From Bacteroidales bacterium UBA1458 (GTDB taxonomy: Bacteria; Bacteroidota; Bacteroidia; Bacteroidales; VadinHA17), in assembly GCA_002325785.1 (NCBI GenBank), contig DCSU01000028.1, forward strand, positions 33,540-43,086: a DNA stretch of 9,547 nt, in the 5' to 3' direction. Both the position numbers and the translations under genes were made by a program. The notes beneath the pieces were generated by a model, which saw only the letters and a list, made by a program, of their open reading frames with translations, did not search any database and was not told the origin of the DNA. This document shows, piece after piece, positions 1 through 6,657 of this stretch; the first letter of the stretch is position 1, and each line of letters starts with the position of its first letter.

Positions 1-1
1 C

Positions 2-1075
2 CTCCTTTCTAAAATAGGAGTGCAGTTTCTCATATCTGCCATCCAGGCCGCCACCTTCGTTGCCGTGGGCAACTCCATCTTCGGAATCAGGGGGATGTGG
101 TTCGAATACTGGCTGGTACTCTTCAGCTGCTGGGCCACATCAAATATGATGGGGCTGCTTATCTCCGACAGCTTCAAGACCGTTGTTACAATATATATTC
201 TTATTCCCTTCCTGGTCATACCCCAGATCATACTGAGCGGCATCATTGTCAAGTATGACAAGCTCAATCCAAACATATCCTCACCGGTATCAATTCCGGT
301 GTACGGCGAGATCATTGCAGCCCGATGGGGTTACGAGGCACTGGCGGTGGACCAGTTCATGAATAACAGGTTTGAGAGACAGTTCTACCAGTATGACAAG
401 GTCATAAGCATCGCCAAATTCAAGAAGGACATATGGTATAACGAGATGAAGAGCATTCTTTCAAGGCTCGAAAGCAATATTGACAGGGAGAGGATTAATG
501 ATGCCGACAGGCGTGATATGACGCTTATCCGGAATGAAATTGAGGAGGAACTTGGATTTACACCCTCCATTGACTTTGATATTAACCTTATTTACCCGGG
601 AGTTATCTCCCCGGAGACTATCGGGGAAGCACGAGATTATACTGATCGGGTACGGAGGTATTACATCGAAGTATCAAAGAATGCTGTAGAAGCACGTGAC
701 CAGGTGATCATGGCCTATGAGGCTGCCGACAGGGATGGCTTTATCCGGATGAAGAAGCAGTATACAAATGAATCACTGGAAGAGTTCGTCAGGAATGACA
801 ATGAGAAGAACAAGATCAAAAGATACAAGGAGAGGCTTTACCAGAACTATGACCAGATATTCTTTGACCCGGTCAACCCTCTTGTCAAGGCACACTTCTA
901 TGCTCCGCAAAAACAGCTCTTCGGTTTTTACGCCAGCACTCTGGCGGTGAACACCGGAGTCATCTGGTTCATGACAATCGTTTTGTACATATTATTGTAT
1001 TTCAGAGTTTTGCACAAGATACTCGAATCTTCGCACAAGGCCAGGATGGTAATGCGATACAAGCGGGGCATCTGA
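2..1075 (+). CDS. ABC-2/ABCG-type transporter, C-terminal membrane part (5' partial)
   Basis: This is the C-terminal half of an ABC transporter membrane domain. The frame is open to the window edge, so the gene starts upstream; the GTG at 20 is an internal Val, not a start. Counting residues from the codon at position 2, hydrophobic segments lie at about 9-29, 32-55 and 61-82. They are followed by a very long charged region (about 83-312) and a final membrane segment (about 313-335) with a short basic tail. The 'RWGYEALAVDQF' stretch after the third segment matches the 'FEAL..NEF' region that follows TM5 in ABCG/White-type transporters, so the long region sits where their last extracellular loop is. 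In Bacteroidota such genes usually encode a fused ATPase plus permease of about 1000 residues; the ATPase would lie upstream and is not visible. The substrate is unknown. The gene is convergent with siaC and ends at a shared terminator. Confidence 0.8.
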   Translation, partial: LLSKIGVQFLISAIQAATFVAVGNSIFGIRGMWFEYWLVLFSCWATSNMMGLLISDSFKTVVTIYILIPFLVIPQIILSGIIVKYDKLNPNISSPVSIPVYGEIIAARWGYEALAVDQFMNNRFERQFYQYDKVISIAKFKKDIWYNEMKSILSRLESNIDRERINDADRRDMTLIRNEIEEELGFTPSIDFDINLIYPGVISPETIGEARDYTDRVRRYYIEVSKNAVEARDQVIMAYEAADRDGFIRMKKQYTNESLEEFVRNDNEKNKIKRYKERLYQNYDQIFFDPVNPLVKAHFYAPQKQLFGFYASTLAVNTGVIWFMTIVLYILLYFRVLHKILESSHKARMVMRYKRGI

Positions 1076-1102
1076 GCAAAAGGCCGTAATACGCACAAAT
1101 AA

Positions 1103-1136
1103 CAGAGGGTGCCCCCCATCCGGCGGGCACCCTCTG
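1103..1136. terminator. Bidirectional intrinsic terminator between convergent genes
   Basis: A perfect 12-bp inverted repeat, CAGAGGGTGCCC at 1103-1114 and GGGCACCCTCTG at 1125-1136, encloses a 10-nt loop. It lies in the 99-bp gap between the + strand transporter gene (stop at 1075) and the minus-strand siaC (stop at 1175). On the + strand it is followed by CTGTTTCATT, and on the minus strand by TTATTTGTG, so both sides have only modest T-rich tails. The position between two converging genes and the stem strength make a shared terminator the best reading. Nothing else is evident in this gap. Confidence 0.8.
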
Positions 1137-1174
1137 CTGTTTCATTAACCGATCTCTCTGCTACAGGCAAGGGA

Positions 1175-1555
1175 TCATTCTACTATCTCAATCATTTTAA
1201 ACGGGACTTTTATAATTGAGTCATAGTCTTCGCCTGCCTCCAGCATATCCTCATCATCCTCTTCATAGAACCAGTTTATCTCCACGTCATGCTTCGACCT
1301 GTGAATAGCCTCAAGGCGTTTGAAGACGTCCAGAATGCATTTGGAGGAGCTGGTATTGAAATACTCCAGCCTGATATTTACCACTGTCTTGTCAAGGGGT
1401 ACCTGCATATAGGAATCCAGCCACTCATTCAGCGGCTTATAAAACTCAACTGAATTCTCAGGAATGGATCTGCCTTTAATCTCAAATACTCCATCCCTGG
1501 TGTCAAATTTTATTGACGGTGTTTTTGGTGTTCCTTCAATGATGATCGGTTCCAT
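1175..1555 (-). CDS. siaC: SiaC-family regulatory phosphoprotein (DUF1987)
   Basis: A small acidic protein of 126 residues that matches the SiaC/DUF1987 family over its whole length. Signatures are the N-terminal 'I.GT..TP.I.FD...G.FEI.GRSIPENS..FY.P' block, the 'YFNTSSSK' block and the acidic 'WFYEEDDEDM' region. In Pseudomonas aeruginosa, SiaC is phosphorylated by the kinase SiaB and dephosphorylated by SiaA, and the unphosphorylated form stimulates the diguanylate cyclase SiaD. The residue phosphorylated there is Thr68; here a Thr also falls at residue 68, in N67-T68-S69-S70. The gene lies 25 bp downstream of siaB on the same strand and is probably co-transcribed with it. The ATG at 1555 gives the normal family start; the gap upstream is A/T-rich with no Shine-Dalgarno, as is usual in Bacteroidota. 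The partner output protein in this organism is not visible. Confidence 0.9.
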   Translation of the reverse strand: MEPIIIEGTPKTPSIKFDTRDGVFEIKGRSIPENSVEFYKPLNEWLDSYMQVPLDKTVVNIRLEYFNTSSSKCILDVFKRLEAIHRSKHDVEINWFYEEDDEDMLEAGEDYDSIIKVPFKMIEIVE

Positions 1556-1580
1556 AGTTATCTGTTTTTTGTTAATTGTC

Positions 1581-2135
1581 TTATGCCGGAGCTACTACTG
1601 CACTGAGTCGGAAAGCTGTATTCAGGTCGTCATATCTTTTAAACCTGAAATCAATCCTGTGGCCGGTCTTTCTTGCGATATCAAGCAACCCCAGACCACC
1701 GAGCCCCTTCTCCGTAATCTCCTGGTGATTAAGGATTTCTTTGTAATGTTCCTTGATCTCCTCGGGCGTGGAGCGGTTTATCCTCGTCAGTTTCTCCTCA
1801 AGCTCTCTAACTCTCACAGCTGCCACAAAATTGCATGTCGTGATCCTGTAACCTTTCCCAAGTTTCTCCAGCACCACCAACCCGAACCTGTCAGGCCTGG
1901 ACGCATGGTAACCTCTCGGGATGTTGTCGGCATGGTGGTAAAGATTCTGAAGGCTCTCCACCAGCACGTTGTAAACCTTTTTTCTGAGTCTTGGGGTTTC
2001 ACGCGTTGTGAAAAGCTTTCCTTCCACCATGTCGAGAGCCTTATTGATAACCTCTGAGTCAACATTTCCTTTAAAATAAAGGACCGCTCCCCTGATATCA
2101 AGGTCACTCACAAGATTTTCAAGATCAAAGCTCAT
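1581..2135 (-). CDS. siaB: SiaB-family protein kinase (DUF6272)
   Basis: A cytoplasmic protein of 184 residues resembling SiaB, the kinase that phosphorylates SiaC. It has the layout of a small GHKL-like ATPase: an N-box-like helix with E60 and N64 in 'VESLQNLYHHADN' (about 58-71), and a glycine-rich 'EKGLGGLGLLDIARKTG' lid (about 142-158) like the G-box of this fold. There is no transmembrane segment or sensor domain. The frame extends to a TTG at 2150, but the ATG at 2135, giving MSFDLENL, is the more natural start and suits the promoter at 2174-2204. It is followed after 25 bp by siaC, so kinase and substrate form a two-gene unit. No SiaA-like phosphatase or SiaD-like GGDEF protein is in the window. 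The kinase assignment rests on family resemblance; the input signal is unknown. Confidence 0.87.
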   Translation of the reverse strand: MSFDLENLVSDLDIRGAVLYFKGNVDSEVINKALDMVEGKLFTTRETPRLRKKVYNVLVESLQNLYHHADNIPRGYHASRPDRFGLVVLEKLGKGYRITTCNFVAAVRVRELEEKLTRINRSTPEEIKEHYKEILNHQEITEKGLGGLGLLDIARKTGHRIDFRFKRYDDLNTAFRLSAVVAPA

Positions 2136-2173
2136 CGGGCTTCTGTGCAAGTATCCAAAGCTAAAACAAGTAA

Positions 2174-2204
2174 CAAAAATAGAGGTTTGTTGTTAATAGG
2201 CAAC
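2174..2204 (-). promoter_or_regulatory. Bacteroidota-type promoter for siaB-siaC
   Basis: Read on the minus strand, a -33-like GTTG (2204-2201) is followed by exactly 19 nt and then a perfect TAnnTTTG -7 element, TATTTTTG (2181-2174). This matches the known Bacteroidota primary sigma factor pattern of TTTG or TTG, about 19 nt, then TAnnTTTG. Transcription would start near 2167, giving a leader of about 30 nt to the ATG at 2135. A second -7-like TAGCTTTG lies at 2163-2156 but has no suitable -33 element. The rest of the gap up to the methyltransferase stop at 2279 is A/T-rich with no other clear signal. Confidence 0.55.
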
Positions 2205-2278
2205 ATACTGATATTATTATTTTAAGCTATGACAGGCTTTTTTTGACCAAGGTTGCATGATGAACGGCAAATACCCGA

Positions 2279-3430
2279 TTAATGTACATCTGAGGCATTC
2301 TTTTTCCTGCTTCCGCCGTAGAGTTCATAGCCCAGGAAGCGGCATTCGATATCGCCGTTGAGAAGGTCAAATTTGCGGAACGGTTTCAGTGCCACCAGTT
2401 TGACGTTTACCTGGTCACCTGAGAGTATCCATGCAGTATAACCCATATAATGATGTTTAAGGACTGATCCTATGGCTCCGTAAAACTCCCCCATGTCAGG
2501 CGTGCCCATGCGGTGACCGTAGGGCGGGTTGATGATCAGCGTCCCCTCCTCTGCCGGAGGCGGAGTATTGAAAAAATCTCTCTCAAATATCTCCACTACC
2601 TCAGACAGACCGGCCGCTCTTGTGTTTGCAACTGCCGTTGCACACGCCTCCGGAGATATGTCTCCGCCATAGATTTTCACCGGAGACCTCCTCTCTTTCT
2701 TCTCTGCCTCAAATTTCACCGATCTGAACAGGGCAGGATCGTAATCCTTCCATTTCATGAAGCCATAACTCTTCCTGAATTTCCCGGGAGCAACGTTACG
2801 GGCTATCAGTCCGGCCTCAGCAACAATAGTCCCTGAACCGCACATCCCGTCAACCAGGGGAGTCTCCGCTCTCCATCCGGCCAGAGCTATCATGCCTGCT
2901 GCCAGGACTTCACTCAATGGCGCCTCTGACTGTCCATGGCGGTAGCCTCTTTTATACAGTGGGGTTACCGTGGAGTCAAGTGAGATAGTTACCTTATCAT
3001 TGCTGATATGTACATTCACGAGGAGGTCTGGCGACTTCTGGTCTACCGAAGGCCTCTTGAGAGTGAGCCTGCGGAAGAAATCGGCAATAGCATCCTTCAC
3101 AACCAGGGCCGGGTATCCTGAGTGGGTGAAATGTCCGGAGTTGACTACGGCTGTCACAGCATAGGTCTTGTCCGGATCCAGGTAATGGTCCCAGTCAACT
3201 GACACAGCCCCGTTATACAGGTCTTTCTGGGAGGCGATATTAAATGTGGCTACAGGCACCAGTACTGACAACGCAAGCCGGCTTCTGTAGTTGGCAGTAT
3301 AGAGGAGCGACTTGGGCCCATCGAAAGCCACAGCCCTGTTAAGGATTGTGACACCGCCGGCACCCATCTCCCTGAGCTCGGCAGCCAGCACCTCCTCAAG
3401 GCCGAAGAGGGTCTTCGCCAGCAGTTTCAT
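2279..3430 (-). CDS. THUMP-domain class I SAM-dependent RNA methyltransferase (RlmL/YpsC type)
   Basis: A 383-residue protein resembling the N-terminal (RlmL) half of E. coli RlmKL and the B. subtilis YpsC family. An N-terminal ferredoxin-like plus THUMP RNA-binding region (about 1-155) is followed by the conserved 'LYKRGYRHGQSEAPLSEVLAAGM' junction (about 158-180). The Rossmann methyltransferase domain has the SAM-binding motif 'DGMCGSGT' (194-201), 'GDIS' (256-259) and the catalytic N-type motif 'NPPYG' (301-305), typical of N2-guanine or N6-adenine methylation. By homology it would methylate a guanine in 23S rRNA (m2G2445 in E. coli), but the exact target cannot be read from sequence, so no symbol is given. 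The RlmK half is absent. Its ATG overlaps the stop of the S41 peptidase as ATGA, implying translational coupling. No convincing terminator follows. Confidence 0.88.
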   Translation of the reverse strand: MKLLAKTLFGLEEVLAAELREMGAGGVTILNRAVAFDGPKSLLYTANYRSRLALSVLVPVATFNIASQKDLYNGAVSVDWDHYLDPDKTYAVTAVVNSGHFTHSGYPALVVKDAIADFFRRLTLKRPSVDQKSPDLLVNVHISNDKVTISLDSTVTPLYKRGYRHGQSEAPLSEVLAAGMIALAGWRAETPLVDGMCGSGTIVAEAGLIARNVAPGKFRKSYGFMKWKDYDPALFRSVKFEAEKKERRSPVKIYGGDISPEACATAVANTRAAGLSEVVEIFERDFFNTPPPAEEGTLIINPPYGHRMGTPDMGEFYGAIGSVLKHHYMGYTAWILSGDQVNVKLVALKPFRKFDLLNGDIECRFLGYELYGGSRKKNASDVH

Positions 3431-5034
3431 GGCATCTCCTTCCTGTAACCGAGCAGCCGTTCGTATAGCGCCGGATCAGTGAGGATAGAAAGCGCCCTGC
3501 TGATTGCATAGTCATCCTCATTGACAACAATGTAATACTCGTTCATGTCCCACAGGTCACGTGCAACCAGCCCCTTCATCACCCTCTTCATCTCCGGGGC
3601 TGAAACATCATACTGCGCCTGGTCAAACTTTACCTTGTTCTTCTCCCCTGCTGCCTTCAGGGCTTCAAGGGTCTCATCATCAAAGGTGAACTCCTTGCTG
3701 AAACGATCGAATGACTTGTACTTGCGCGACAGATCCTTACGGTTTCCGTCAGTGTAGGCAACCATAAAACTGGTCAAGGTGGAGGTCCGGATAAGATCAC
3801 GGTAATAGTCTGAATAGTAGGTTGTGTCGAAAGGGATAAAGATATCGGGGGTGATACCGCCGCCACCGTAAACAACTCTTTTATTGGTGATTGTATTGGC
3901 CCTGAGGGAATCGGGAAGATTAATGCTGTCCGGATGGATAAGCTCTCCGTTGAAATACCTGCTGTAGTAGGTCTGGAAATACTTGTCAAACCCTTCGTTA
4001 TACGGCGTCTGTATCGAACGCCCTGAGGGAGTGAAATAGCGTGCTATGGTGAGTCTTATCTCTGACCCGTCAGGCAGTTGGAATCCATTCTGCACCAACC
4101 CCTTGCCGAAGCTCCTGCGACCTATCACCACTCCCCTGTCCCAGTCCTGTATCGCTCCCGCAAGTATCTCGCTGGCAGAGGCTGACCCTTCGTCAATAAG
4201 AACGGCTATCCTTGCCCTGGTCAGGGTACCTGACGGTCTTGACCTGTACTCTTGCCTCGATGTATGCAGGCCCTCTATATAAACTATCAGCTCCTCCGCA
4301 GGCAGGAGCTCATCAGCTATCTGTACCGCAGGCACCATATAGCCTCCGGAGTTGCCGCGAAGGTCAATAATCAGGTTTTCCATCCTCTGAAGCTGCAGCT
4401 TCTTAACAGCCTCTTCAAATTCCACGGCAGTCTGTTCAGAGAACCGGCTTAGCTTTATGTATCCCACACCACCGGAGATCATGTATGCAGCATCGAGGCT
4501 GGTGACCGGAATCTTGTCACGTATGATGTTGAACTCAAGCAGTTCATCCTCTCCCTTTCTGAAGATGCTGACAATGACTTTTGTGCCTTTGGGGCCTCTC
4601 AGCCTTTTCTGCACCCCGGTGGTTGAGATAGCAATCCCCGTCACCTTCTCTCCGTCGATGGATATGATCCGGTCGCCGGCCAGTATGCCAACCTTTTCAG
4701 AGGGACCTCCGGGAGTGGGTGATATAATAATAATTGTATCATTGAGCAGGTTGAACTGAATACCTACCCCCTCAAAGTTTCCCTGCAGCGGTTCATTCTC
4801 CTCCTGCACATCCTTGGCGGGAATATATACCGAATGCGGATCAAGGTTGCGTAACGTTGTGATTATCATCTGCTCGGTAATTGATGATATATCAACGCTG
4901 TCAACATATATAGCCTCAAGCAGAGCCAGTGTCTTGCCTATTTTGAAGGTCTCCTGTGTCAGTCCCTGTGACCTGAGCCATAAGCCCGGAACAAATGCAA
5001 GAACCGTTATAATTACTATAAATCTCTTTACCAT
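3427..5034 (-). CDS. S41 family C-terminal processing peptidase (CtpA/Prc-like)
   Basis: An exported serine protease of 535 residues. A short basic N-terminus and hydrophobic stretch (about 4-20) form a signal peptide or signal anchor, so the enzyme acts in the periplasm or at the membrane. A PDZ domain covers about 85-165 ('NFEGVGIQFNLLND', then 'GDRIISIDGEKVTG'). The protease core carries 'IIDLRGNSGGY' (222-232), the nucleophile motif 'GSASASE' (283-289, with S286 as the likely nucleophile) and 'FGKGLVQ' with general base K311. The 25-residue Ser-Lys spacing is the one seen in E. coli Prc and in CtpA, so the enzyme looks intact. After about 400 there is a C-terminal helical extension of about 130 residues, common in Bacteroidota members. 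The ATG at 5034 follows an AGGAG. The gene lies 32 bp after guaA and overlaps the next gene by 4 bp. Substrates are unknown. Confidence 0.93.
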   Translation of the reverse strand: MVKRFIVIITVLAFVPGLWLRSQGLTQETFKIGKTLALLEAIYVDSVDISSITEQMIITTLRNLDPHSVYIPAKDVQEENEPLQGNFEGVGIQFNLLNDTIIIISPTPGGPSEKVGILAGDRIISIDGEKVTGIAISTTGVQKRLRGPKGTKVIVSIFRKGEDELLEFNIIRDKIPVTSLDAAYMISGGVGYIKLSRFSEQTAVEFEEAVKKLQLQRMENLIIDLRGNSGGYMVPAVQIADELLPAEELIVYIEGLHTSRQEYRSRPSGTLTRARIAVLIDEGSASASEILAGAIQDWDRGVVIGRRSFGKGLVQNGFQLPDGSEIRLTIARYFTPSGRSIQTPYNEGFDKYFQTYYSRYFNGELIHPDSINLPDSLRANTITNKRVVYGGGGITPDIFIPFDTTYYSDYYRDLIRTSTLTSFMVAYTDGNRKDLSRKYKSFDRFSKEFTFDDETLEALKAAGEKNKVKFDQAQYDVSAPEMKRVMKGLVARDLWDMNEYYIVVNEDDYAISRALSILTDPALYERLLGYRKEMP

Positions 5035-5042
5035 GTCTGTGT

Positions 5043-5047
5043 CTCCT
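5043..5047 (-). promoter_or_regulatory. Shine-Dalgarno-like site before the S41 peptidase
   Basis: An AGGAG on the minus strand lies 8 nt before the ATG at 5034, inside the 32-bp gap after guaA. Most genes here lack any such site, as expected for Bacteroidota, so this one stands out and supports the chosen start. Confidence 0.45.
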
Positions 5048-5066
5048 GATTCTTAATTGATGCACC

Positions 5067-6596
5067 TTACTCCCATTCAATAGTTGAGGGAGGTTTGGAA
5101 CTGATGTCATAAACTACCCTGTTTATTCCCTTCACCCTGTTTATGATCTGATTTGATATCTCCGCCAGAAATTCATGGGGAAGATGACTCCAGTCGGCCG
5201 TCATGCCGTCAGTAGAGGTCACCGCCCTGAGTACCACTGCATTCTCATAGGTCCTCTCATCACCCATTACACCTACTGACTGCACGGGGAGGAGGATGAC
5301 GGCGGCCTGCCATACCTCTTCATAGTATCCGCTCTTTTTCAGTCCCGATATGAATATGTGATCCGCTTCGCGAAGGGTATCCAGCTTCACCGGAGTGACA
5401 TCTCCCACTATCCTGATTGCCAGTCCCGGCCCCGGGAAGGGGTGCCTGTTGAGAATCTCGTCAGGCATGTTAAGTGCCCGCCCCACTCTCCGCACCTCAT
5501 CCTTAAAGAGCAGGCGGAGGGGTTCTACAACCTTGAGGTTCATCTTATCAGGCAGTCCGCCTACATTATGGTGAGATTTGATGGTAGCCGACGGACCGTT
5601 AACCGATACTGACTCGATGACATCAGGATAGATGGTACCCTGTGCCAGCCACTTCACGTTCTGCACCCGGTGTGCCTCGCGGTCAAACACCTCTATGAAG
5701 ACACGGCCTATTATCTTGCGCTTCTTTTCAGGGTCATTCACTCCGGCAAGCCCTCCCACAAATGCTGCCGAAGCATCGACACCCAGAACGTTCAGGCCCA
5801 TCCTTTTGTATGCATCCAGAACAGACTGATACTCATTCTTCCTCAGCAGGCCGTTATCGACGAAGATGGATGTCAGTTGCGGGCCGATGGCCCTGTCAAG
5901 CAATATTGCAGCTACAGATGAGTCAACCCCGCCTGAAAGGCCAAGCACAACCCTGTCGTCACCGATCTGTTCCCTGAGCGACCTCACCGTCATGTCAACG
6001 AAGGACTCAGGGGTCCAGTCGGCGCGGCATCCGCAGATGCCCCTTACAAAATTCCCCAGGATCTTCAATCCTTCAGTAGTGTGGTATACCTCCGGATGAA
6101 ACTGAATACCCCAGCTTTTTTCAGTTTCGATCCTGAATGCCGCTACTCTTACATCCTCTGTTGACCCGGTGATCGCATACCCTTCAGGGATGCGTGCTAT
6201 TGTGTCGCCGTGCGACATCCATACCTGTGTTCCGGGCGTTACTCCGGCGAAGAGTGCGTCATCAGAATCAACTTTTACCAGCTTTGCCCGGCCGTATTCA
6301 CGTGTGTTTGAAGGTAACACCTCCCCGCCAAAATTATGGGTCAGGTGCTGTGCACCGTAACATACACCCAGCAGCGGCAACCTTCCCTTGATGGATGAAA
6401 GGTCGGGAAAGGGAGCGCCGGCATCACGTACCGAGAATGGACTGCCGGAGAGGATGACACCCTTCACCGTCTCGTCCGGCGCCGGGAAATGGTTGAAAGG
6501 ATATATTTCACAATAGACGTTAAGTTCTCTGACACGCCTTGCGATCAGCTGCGTATACTGAGACCCGAAATCGAGGATCAGAATCTTTTCCTGCAC
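5067..6596 (-). CDS. guaA: GMP synthase (glutamine-hydrolysing)
   Basis: GuaA converts XMP to GMP using ATP and the amide nitrogen of glutamine, the last step of de novo guanine nucleotide synthesis. Numbered from the GTG at 6596 (509 residues), the class I glutamine amidotransferase domain begins 'LILDFGSQYTQLIARR' and has the triad C79 ('GVCYGAQ'), H167 and E169 ('GIQFHPEV'). The ATP pyrophosphatase P-loop 'SGGVDSS' is at 221-227, followed by the C-terminal dimerisation domain ending 'KPPSTIEWE', the conserved GuaA terminus. The frame extends upstream to a TTG at 6629, but the GTG start gives VQEKILILDFGSQ, matching the MQEKI start of Bacteroidota GuaA, and a -7-like element overlaps that TTG. 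The gene is 61 bp downstream of rnz and 32 bp upstream of the S41 peptidase. All expected catalytic motifs are present. Confidence 0.97.
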   Translation of the reverse strand: MQEKILILDFGSQYTQLIARRVRELNVYCEIYPFNHFPAPDETVKGVILSGSPFSVRDAGAPFPDLSSIKGRLPLLGVCYGAQHLTHNFGGEVLPSNTREYGRAKLVKVDSDDALFAGVTPGTQVWMSHGDTIARIPEGYAITGSTEDVRVAAFRIETEKSWGIQFHPEVYHTTEGLKILGNFVRGICGCRADWTPESFVDMTVRSLREQIGDDRVVLGLSGGVDSSVAAILLDRAIGPQLTSIFVDNGLLRKNEYQSVLDAYKRMGLNVLGVDASAAFVGGLAGVNDPEKKRKIIGRVFIEVFDREAHRVQNVKWLAQGTIYPDVIESVSVNGPSATIKSHHNVGGLPDKMNLKVVEPLRLLFKDEVRRVGRALNMPDEILNRHPFPGPGLAIRIVGDVTPVKLDTLREADHIFISGLKKSGYYEEVWQAAVILLPVQSVGVMGDERTYENAVVLRAVTSTDGMTADWSHLPHEFLAEISNQIINRVKGINRVVYDISSKPPSTIEWE

Positions 6597-6626
6597 GAGG
6601 GGATAATTAAATATTAAAATTCGGGG

Positions 6627-6634
6627 CAAAGATA
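6627..6634 (-). promoter_or_regulatory. Possible -7 element of a guaA promoter
   Basis: TATCTTTG on the minus strand is a perfect match to the Bacteroidota -7 consensus TAnnTTTG and lies in the rnz-guaA gap. A matching TTG 19-20 nt upstream is not present (TGCT or ATGC occupy that place), so this is a half-match only. If used, transcription would begin near 6620, downstream of the TTG at 6629, which favours the GTG at 6596 as the guaA start. Confidence 0.3.
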
Positions 6635-6657
6635 ATCATTCTCCGGCTACGACAGCA

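Noticed and set aside
20..22. GTG at 20 as the start of the transporter gene
   Set aside because: The frame stays open to the window edge and the protein begins in the middle of a membrane domain, so this codon is internal.
1464..2057. 197-residue + strand open frame antisense to siaB/siaC
   Set aside because: It lies opposite two recognised genes, spans their junction, and its translation is low-complexity without family resemblance. It is a shadow frame.
2135..2150. TTG start for siaB at 2150
   Set aside because: The ATG five codons downstream gives the natural N-terminus and a more reasonable leader length.
2216..2250. Possible terminator after the methyltransferase gene (AAGC...GCTT next to an A/T-rich run)
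   Set aside because: The stem has only 4 pairs; not supportable as an intrinsic terminator.
4286..4313. Imperfect inverted repeat (AGCTCCT / AGGAGCT) in the S41 peptidase gene
   Set aside because: Only 7 perfect pairs, and explained by the repeated ELLPAEEL codons.
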